This document shows, piece by piece, positions 1-5,187 of a DNA stretch of 10,447 nucleotides (positions within the stretch are counted from its first letter, which is position 1; each line of letters begins with the position of its first letter). Position numbers and translations under genes: made by a program. Where the stretch lies: contig QFNA01000092.1 of the NCBI GenBank assembly GCA_003248395.1, forward strand, positions 1 to 10,447, read 5' to 3'. Source of the stretch: Citromicrobium sp. Its GTDB lineage: Bacteria; Pseudomonadota; Alphaproteobacteria; Sphingomonadales; Sphingomonadaceae. The notes under the pieces were generated by a model. The model was not told the origin of the DNA. It ran no database searches and saw only the letters and a program-made list of their open reading frames with translations.

Positions 1-2506
1 CGATATCGCCCGCATTGGTCGCGATATCCGTAGCGTTCTGGTCGACCGCCTGGTTGGTCGCAAACAGCTGCGAACCGTTGATCGCATCGGTGCTGGTGGA
101 CGAGACACGCCCGGCGGCGACGTTGGTAACGGTGCGTTCGGCACCCGCGGCACCGACGCTGACCGCCGCGACCGGGGCAGTGCCGGCATAATCGTAAGTC
201 GTGCCGGCAATCGTCGCAGAAGATGTTGCAATGGCGGCATCGACCGTGCTGCCATCGCCGAGGACGACCGAACCATCGAGACCCGTCGCAACGGTCACAT
301 CGTTGCCGACGACAAAGGCGTTGTCGGCCTCGATCGTGTTGTCGTTACCCAAAGCGTAAGAGCCGCTGCCCGAAACGGTGTTCGGATCGCCGATGGCACC
401 GGAATTGTCGCCTGAGACGACATTGCCCGTCCCGATGCTGATCGCCTGATCGCCAGTCGCCTGTGCAGCATCGCCGATGGCAATTGACCGGTCACCTGCC
501 GCTGCGCTTTCGGGACCCATGGCTACGCTGCGTGCGCCCGAAGCGGACGCCTGATCGCCAACGGCGACCGAACTGGCACCGAGTGCCTGTGCCTTGACGC
601 CGACTGCGGTTGCCTGGCTCGCCGCTGCAACAGCTTCCGTGCCCAGGGCCATCGCTTGGACGCTCGATGCGTTGGCGCGATTACCCAGCGCGGTTCCCTG
701 CGCCGTACTGGCCTTTGCATTGAAGCCGACTGCGGTTGATTCTGCTCCATTGGTGCCAGCCAGATTGCCGACAGCAACACTGCTGCCGCCCTGGGCACTG
801 GCATCCTTGCCGATGGCGGCCGAGCTGGCGCCATCGGTCGAAGCCGAATCGCCGAGGGCCACCGAATACAGCCCCGACGCGTTGGTCGACGCACCGATCG
901 CAACGGCGTTGTTGTTCGCGAGCGTACCATCGCCCGTCTGCGCTCCCGATCCGAATGCAATGGCGTTGGATGCGTCACCCGTCGTCGCATTATATCCGAT
1001 CGACGAAGAACGGGTCCCGCCGGTCAGGGCACCCGAACCAATCGCCAAGGCATTGTCGGCGTTGACATAGGCGCGGTTGCCGATCGCTATAGTATCGTCG
1101 TGCTCATACGACGGCGCAGCCGCGGGATCGATAACCGACCCATCGAAAGCTGTCAGCGCACCGGTTGTCGGATCGCGCGAGACGCCCGTTCCGGCAGAAG
1201 TACCGATGGCCACGTTGTTGTTCCCGGCCGCGTAGATTCCGGCGGTGGTGCCCTGCGAAATATTCTGGTTTCCGGCGATGGCCCGGCCCGCATGCTCGCC
1301 GCTCGCGATGTTGCGGCTCCCGGTGACGAGGGAACCGGCATTGTTACCGGCTGCGACGTTCGAGCTTCCGGTTACATTTCCACCGGCTGCGTTGCCGACT
1401 GCCGTGTTGAGGTGGCCCGTGGTGTAAGCGCCCGCGAATGAACCGGTCGCAAGGTTGCCCGAACCGTTCACCGTAAAGCCGGCGAGCTGCCCCATGGACA
1501 TGTTGTTGTTGCCGGTCGTGAACGAACCGGCGCGGAAACCGACGCCGATATTCTGCGAGCCTTTAACACTGTTGGCAGCAGCCGGACCGATGGCGGTGTT
1601 GTTCGACCCGTTTCCGGCACCGCCGTAGCAATAGAAGGGAGGAAACAGACAATAGGGCGAACCGGGGCCGGTCGAGGCGTCGGTCAGCGCACTGACGTTG
1701 TTGCCGGCGCTGGTGCCGATGGCGAGGTTGCCCCCACCGTTCACATTATTGCCCGAGTTGACACCATACGCCACGTTCCCGCTCGCGCCTATGGCTGTTC
1801 CACCATTGGACGCTGCCGGGACAGGCGTGACGTTCTGGCCGCTGGTGATGCCGACCGCGACATTGCCAAAGCCCTGTCCGCCCTGCCCGGTCCCACGACC
1901 GATGGCGATGCTGTCCGTGCCATAGGCCACGGCGCCTGTGCCGATTGCGATGGCGCTTGCCGGGCGGTCGGTACCCGACGCCGTGTTCTGCGTCGTCGCG
2001 CCGTTGCCGATTGCGATCGAACTGGGGCTGGTAGCATTGGAATTGAAGCCGATGGCGACCGCGCGCTCTGCGCCATTGGCCTGGTTCACGGTTCCCGCGC
2101 GCACCGTGGCATTGGTGCCGAGCGCGACCGAATCGCCAGCCGTGGCCGTCGCGTTCGAGCCCACTGCAACGGCACCCGGGGCACTCGCCGTTGCGCCAGC
2201 GCCGCATATGACCTGGTTGCCTGCGGCTGCGGCAGCAGCGGCCTGCTGGGCGGTGAGCGGCTGGCCGGTTGCAGGGTCGACGCAGACCGCGTCCTGGGCG
2301 GCCACTGGCGATGACCAGCCGACGGCCAAAGCCATCGTTGCAGCGAAGGTGCCGGTACCGATGCTGCCAAGTGCAAGGTTGCGGCGATCGAAACCAAGAA
2401 CCATGTGGCTCTTGCGTAGCGCGCGAATCAGCAGGCGGCGCTGCGAGGCATTGGCGTTGCTTCCGATCCAGCTGGCGGCAAGCGGTGTCTTGGTTGTGTT
2501 GGTCAA
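1..2506 (-). CDS. Trimeric autotransporter adhesin (YadA/Hia type), N-terminal 835 residues, runs off left edge
   Basis: This is a surface adhesin of the type Vc secretion family: three chains form a head and stalk that the C-terminal beta-barrel anchors in the outer membrane. The frame stays open from 2506 to the window edge. A signal peptide with Arg-rich n-region (residues 23-42) and hydrophobic core precedes a likely cleavage at SPVAA|QD (70/71). Head units of the form SxAxGxxAxxxG fill residues 110-756. Head-to-stalk transition carries TVTNVAAG, and the neck motif DAINGSQL is at residues 807-814 followed by ATNQAV. More stalk and the YadA anchor should lie outside the window. Cysteines at 75, 101, 286 and 293 are unusual for such a passenger. 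TTG at 2506-2504 is chosen because GGAG sits 7 nt upstream. ATG at residue 35 lacks a good ribosome site, and an in-frame GTG at 2575 would overlap the divergent gene. It is transcribed away from the two-component operon. Family assignment is strong; ligand unknown. Confidence 0.93.
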   Translation of the reverse strand, partial: MTNTTKTPLAASWIGSNANASQRRLLIRALRKSHMVLGFDRRNLALGSIGTGTFAATMALAVGWSSPVAAQDAVCVDPATGQPLTAQQAAAAAAAGNQVICGAGATASAPGAVAVGSNATATAGDSVALGTNATVRAGTVNQANGAERAVAIGFNSNATSPSSIAIGNGATTQNTASGTDRPASAIAIGTGAVAYGTDSIAIGRGTGQGGQGFGNVAVGITSGQNVTPVPAASNGGTAIGASGNVAYGVNSGNNVNGGGNLAIGTSAGNNVSALTDASTGPGSPYCLFPPFYCYGGAGNGSNNTAIGPAAANSVKGSQNIGVGFRAGSFTTGNNNMSMGQLAGFTVNGSGNLATGSFAGAYTTGHLNTAVGNAAGGNVTGSSNVAAGNNAGSLVTGSRNIASGEHAGRAIAGNQNISQGTTAGIYAAGNNNVAIGTSAGTGVSRDPTTGALTAFDGSVIDPAAAPSYEHDDTIAIGNRAYVNADNALAIGSGALTGGTRSSSIGYNATTGDASNAIAFGSGAQTGDGTLANNNAVAIGASTNASGLYSVALGDSASTDGASSAAIGKDASAQGGSSVAVGNLAGTNGAESTAVGFNAKASTAQGTALGNRANASSVQAMALGTEAVAAASQATAVGVKAQALGASSVAVGDQASASGARSVAMGPESAAAGDRSIAIGDAAQATGDQAISIGTGNVVSGDNSGAIGDPNTVSGSGSYALGNDNTIEADNAFVVGNDVTVATGLDGSVVLGDGSTVDAAIATSSATIAGTTYDYAGTAPVAAVSVGAAGAERTVTNVAAGRVSSTSTDAINGSQLFATNQAVDQNATDIATNAGDI
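272..865 (-). repeat. Tandem 14-residue (42-bp) YadA-type head repeats in the adhesin
   Basis: Residues 548-745 form about fourteen consecutive units of the classical YadA head type, consensus S-x-A-x-G-x-x-A-x-A-x-G-x-x; examples are SVALGDSASTDGAS and SVAVGDQASASGAR. Thirteen units are exactly 14 residues and the last is 16 (AFVVGNDVTVATGLDG). In known YadA heads such units build a left-handed parallel beta-roll in the trimer. The last units are richer in Asn and Asp and lead to the head-neck transition. Units differ at DNA level. Confidence 0.88.
1181..1600 (-). repeat. Tandem 16-residue (48-bp) head repeats in the adhesin
   Basis: Residues 303-442 of the adhesin fall into a strict 16-residue register with Asn at 303, 319, 335, 351, 367, 383, 399, 415 and 431. 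The consensus is N-x-A-x-G-x-x-A-G-x-x-x-x-G-x-x; examples are NIGVGFRAGSFTTGNN and NTAVGNAAGGNVTGSS. Two more units in the same register start at 244 and 260, before a Cys-containing insert of about 27 residues. The DNA copies are diverged, so this is a protein-level repeat and not a recent amplification. The period differs from the 14-residue array nearer the stalk. Confidence 0.85.
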
Positions 2507-2558
2507 GCGAGGTCTCCGGCGGAAATGCGGTTTAGTTATTTGAAATGGAAAGCGGATT
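2507..2558. promoter_or_regulatory. Divergent intergenic region between adhesin and lipoprotein operon
   Basis: Only 52 bp separate the adhesin TTG from the lipoprotein ATG, and both ribosome sites lie inside (GGAG for the adhesin; GGAAAG at 2547-2552 for the lipoprotein). The segment from about 2530 to 2560 is AT-rich against a GC-rich background. There is not room for two complete non-overlapping promoters with leaders, so promoter elements must overlap each other or lie inside the opposite gene's 5' end. I see no confident -35/-10 pair. The arrangement favours shared regulation but does not prove it. Confidence 0.4.
2514..2517 (-). promoter_or_regulatory. Ribosome binding site deciding the TTG start of the adhesin
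   Basis: The minus strand reads GGAG, then seven bases, then TTG. No ATG occurs in frame upstream of this point until past the divergent gene's start. The first downstream ATG (2404-2402) has only a weak purine stretch before it. This site is the main reason for placing the adhesin start at TTG. Confidence 0.55.
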
Positions 2559-3149
2559 ATGCATACGCTCTGCACATACTCGCGCTTCCCGACCGGGTTT
2601 CGGAGATTAATCATTTTTGACAATTCTTCACATTGTGGCCCGAGCTTCGATAGCGGGCGGTCGCATGCCGCATGGGGTCGTGCCGCGGTAACCTCCGCGT
2701 TAATGCTGTTCGGTCTTTCCGGTTGCGCAACCATGGGGAAGGTGCACGCAACCGGCGAAACCAAGGGGTTCGGTCAGGATTATGTGATGGAAACGGAGCC
2801 CGCGTGCGGACCCGTTGCCGATGCCCTGCAGCGACAGGCCGGCCTGACGCCGAGCAGCTCCAGCACATCAGGTGTCGTGCAAGTCACCTGCTCGACGCGC
2901 CCGAGCCGGGTCACTTTCCGGCACAATGGATCTGACGCCGAACGACGGATTGCTCGACGCGGGTGGAAATATCTCTCCGATGCAAGGGCCGTGATCTATG
3001 ACGCCGATGGCCGGGTCGTCGCCGACGCATGGGCAGGGGTGGGTCATCGCGCAAAAATTTCCACTGAGGATCGAGCGGAAATTTCGCGCCAGCTCGGCAG
3101 TGCGCTCGCGACCAGGCTTGGCGGCGAAGAAGTAAACGGCGGATCATGA
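2559..3149 (+). CDS. Putative outer-membrane lipoprotein of unknown function
   Basis: I do not recognise a family. A hydrophobic stretch ends in the lipobox LSGC, making Cys56 the likely lipidated residue; Ala at +2 fits sorting to the outer membrane. The mature part (about 140 residues) has Cys83 and Cys111, which could form a disulfide, a Ser-rich stretch (99-104), and a C-terminal half containing AVIYDADGRVVADAW that looks beta-rich, then a helix (SRQLGSALATRL). The start is ATG 2559 with GGAAAG six bases upstream, but it leaves 55 residues before the lipobox Cys, about twice the usual length. The only other in-frame ATG (residue 49) is too late for a signal peptide. The stop overlaps the next gene by ATGA, so it belongs to the operon. 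It may assist the adhesin or the sensor; that is a guess from position. Confidence 0.75.
   Translation: MHTLCTYSRFPTGFRRLIIFDNSSHCGPSFDSGRSHAAWGRAAVTSALMLFGLSGCATMGKVHATGETKGFGQDYVMETEPACGPVADALQRQAGLTPSSSSTSGVVQVTCSTRPSRVTFRHNGSDAERRIARRGWKYLSDARAVIYDADGRVVADAWAGVGHRAKISTEDRAEISRQLGSALATRLGGEEVNGGS
2605..2622. promoter_or_regulatory. AT-rich patch with palindrome GATTAATC and a TTGACA match inside the lipoprotein 5' end
   Basis: Positions 2605-2612 read the perfect palindrome GATTAATC, and 2617-2622 read TTGACA, the consensus -35 hexamer, within an AT-rich patch extending to about 2638 (including the near-palindrome CACATTGTG, 2629-2637). This lies in the odd 5' extension of the lipoprotein gene and within 140 bp upstream of the adhesin start, so it could serve the adhesin, the operon or a regulator. 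No good -10 element stands 16-18 bp downstream of TTGACA, so promoter status is weak. Confidence 0.2.
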
Positions 3150-3847
3150 CCCGGCTTGCCCTGGCACTCGATGACGAGCAGATCTGGCGCAATGCGGTCA
3201 AGGATGCCGCTCTGGGCCTTGGCCTGGAGGTCGAGACTTTCGACGCGTTCGACCGCTTCCGTGCGCGCTTCCAGCAAGTGTCGGCGGATCTCGTGGTGCT
3301 CGACTGGAACATGCCTGGTCGGAGCGGGCTCGAAGTGCTCAACTGGATACGGGAAGGCCGGCAGCCCGATGTGCCCGTGATCATGCTCACCTCGCGGGGA
3401 TCGGACGACGACATTATCGCTGCGCTGGGTGCCGGAGCCGACGATTACGTGTCGAAACCCTGCTCGACCGCAGTGCTGGCTGCACGAATCAATACGCACC
3501 TCAACCGGATTGCCGTCACTGGCGACGACAGGAATGCCAGTCCCAGATATGGCGACGTGGTTTTCGACGATGCGACGAAGACGGCCCAGCGCAGCATCCC
3601 CACCGAACAATTGACCGACAAGGAATATGCGATCGCCAGACTGCTGTTTGCGTCGCTGAATGCGCCGGTGGCGCGCGAGACGGTCTATGCCAAGGTGTGG
3701 GGCCAATCCGAACTGGTCAATTCGCGGTCGCTTGACACGCATATCGCGTCGCTGCGCAAGAAGCTCGGGCTTCGACCCGCCAATGGTTACAAGTTGTCAC
3801 CCGTGTACGGTTTCGGCTACCGGCTCGAAACGGTGACGACGGGATGA
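3146..3847 (+). CDS. OmpR/PhoB-family two-component response regulator
   Basis: A cytoplasmic DNA-binding regulator of 233 residues, normal for the family. The receiver domain (about 3-118) has the acidic pair Asp9-Asp10, the phosphoacceptor Asp53 in LVVLDWNMPG, Thr82 in IMLTSRG and Lys104 in VSKP, so all catalytic positions are present. The winged-helix effector domain (about 133-229) shows LTDKEYAIARLLF, the recognition helix region NSRSLDTHIASLRKKLG and the wing GYKLSPVYGFGYRLE. It starts on ATGA shared with the lipoprotein stop and ends on ATGA shared with the frame of the next gene, so it is translationally coupled to both. The histidine kinase two genes downstream is its likely partner. 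Plausible targets are this operon and the divergent adhesin (inference from orientation). Confidence 0.95.
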   Translation: MTRLALALDDEQIWRNAVKDAALGLGLEVETFDAFDRFRARFQQVSADLVVLDWNMPGRSGLEVLNWIREGRQPDVPVIMLTSRGSDDDIIAALGAGADDYVSKPCSTAVLAARINTHLNRIAVTGDDRNASPRYGDVVFDDATKTAQRSIPTEQLTDKEYAIARLLFASLNAPVARETVYAKVWGQSELVNSRSLDTHIASLRKKLGLRPANGYKLSPVYGFGYRLETVTTG

Positions 3848-3855
3848 GGGGCAAC

Positions 3856-5187
3856 ATGCGATCCTGGCTAGCAGTGCTCATGCTCATTTGCCTGTCGGCG
3901 ATGATGGCGCCGGACCGGCTGTCGGCAAGAGACGATATCGCTTACAAGGTGGCGTCGGGCGATACGCTTTTCGACCTGGCGGAACGGCATTTCGTGAAGC
4001 GTGGCGATTGGCGATCGGTCGCGCGCATCAACCGCATCCGGAACCCGCGTCACCTGCAACCGGGTCGTATTCTGGTCATTCCGAAACGCCTGCTGAAGTT
4101 TCGTCAGCTCAGGGCAGAACTCGTCAGCTATCGCGGCCAACTGAGCATCCGCGACGGCGATGGCTCGGCGCGCCAGATACGCGTAGGGGTCTCCGTCGGC
4201 GAAGGGGCAACGATTGCCACGGCCGAGAACAGTTTCGCCAGTTTTCGCCTTGCCGGTGCCGGCACGGTGTCGCTGCCCTCGGTGACGACCGTGCGCGTGG
4301 AGCGGTTGAGGCAATACTCGCTGGGCGAACATGTCGAGCGCCGACTCGTATTGGTCAAAGGCCGTGCCGACGTCAGCGCCTCCGGTGCCCGGAAAGACAC
4401 CGACGAGGAAATCCTCGAAATCCGGACCCGGCGGGCGACAGCAGCCATCCGGGGAACGGAGTTCTCGATTTCGACCAGCCCCACGGGCGAGGCATTATCC
4501 GTCCATGAAGGGACGGTGGAATTCTCCATTCCGGAATCCGGGGAAACCTCCGACGCAAGCGCAGAATCGATCGATGTTGCGGCGGGTTTCGGTTCCGTCG
4601 CGACCGATCAGGGGCTGCGGCAAGCGGTCGAACTCTTGCCAAAGACAGACTTGCTCGAACCCGGCAGGATCCGCACGGAAAGCGCATCGCATTTTGCCGT
4701 CGCACCCGTGCCGGGAGCAGCATCCTATCGCTTTACCGTCGGCCTTGATGCCAATCTGATCGAGACCATCGCCGAAAGCGAAACCGTCGCCAGTGAAACC
4801 ACCATCGCGGATTTGCCCGACGGCACTCTCTACCTCCGCGTCAGCGCGATTTCTGCCGAAGGGCTGGAAGGGGAGCGCCGCATCTACGCAATTCGGCGTC
4901 GCTTTGCCGAAGTCACCGGTTCGGCAGAGACAGGCGAGGACGATACTACCCGGTTTCGCTGGCAGGCCGACGGGATGGAGGGCCCGATCCGCTTCATACT
5001 GTCGAGAGTGGAAGACCTTTCGGCCCCGCTGGTCGACGTGCCGAATATCGTGACAGGCGAATTGCCGGTCGAGGGGCTGCCGCCTGGCACCTATTTCTGG
5101 GCGACCGAACAGCGCCTGATCGATCAGGGCGCTGTCGAGCGTGTCAGGGGACCGGTTCGGGAACTGATTATCCCGTCGCCGGAATGA
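3856..5187 (+). CDS. Secreted LysM-FecR domain protein with C-terminal beta-sandwich repeats
   Basis: A predicted periplasmic protein. Numbering from the alternative ATG at 3844: a signal peptide (MRSWLAVLMLICLSAMM) with likely cleavage after RLSA (28), a LysM domain (about 33-80; YKVASGDTLFDLAERHF through GRILVIPK) of the peptidoglycan-binding type, then a FecR domain (about 112-252) with the signature AAIRGTEFSIS and VHEGTVEFSI. Two probable fibronectin-III-like units follow (about 280-350 and 360-440). No transmembrane anchor or anti-sigma segment is visible, unlike the classic FecR of iron signalling. ATG 3856 is preferred because GAGG stands six bases before it; ATG 3844, inside the ATGA overlap, would add MRGN and has no ribosome site. 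The stop overlaps the kinase start by ATGA. By context it may be a cell-wall-bound partner of the CHASE2 sensor. Confidence 0.88.
   Translation: MRSWLAVLMLICLSAMMAPDRLSARDDIAYKVASGDTLFDLAERHFVKRGDWRSVARINRIRNPRHLQPGRILVIPKRLLKFRQLRAELVSYRGQLSIRDGDGSARQIRVGVSVGEGATIATAENSFASFRLAGAGTVSLPSVTTVRVERLRQYSLGEHVERRLVLVKGRADVSASGARKDTDEEILEIRTRRATAAIRGTEFSISTSPTGEALSVHEGTVEFSIPESGETSDASAESIDVAAGFGSVATDQGLRQAVELLPKTDLLEPGRIRTESASHFAVAPVPGAASYRFTVGLDANLIETIAESETVASETTIADLPDGTLYLRVSAISAEGLEGERRIYAIRRRFAEVTGSAETGEDDTTRFRWQADGMEGPIRFILSRVEDLSAPLVDVPNIVTGELPVEGLPPGTYFWATEQRLIDQGAVERVRGPVRELIIPSPE

Noticed and set aside
523..990. Minus-strand Arg/Pro-rich 155-codon frame within the adhesin gene
   Set aside because: It is out of frame with the continuous adhesin reading frame and shows the Arg/Pro/Ser bias of a shifted GC-rich repeat.
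594..1070. Plus-strand reading frame rich in Ala and Pro, opposite the adhesin
   Set aside because: It is the antisense of the periodic adhesin repeats; periodic GC-rich DNA keeps several frames open, and the minus frame alone carries recognisable family motifs.
1938..2543. Plus-strand 201-codon reading frame over the adhesin N-terminus
   Set aside because: Composition mirrors the antisense of the adhesin signal and head region, with no domain or ribosome site. The minus-strand frame there gives a coherent signal peptide and head.
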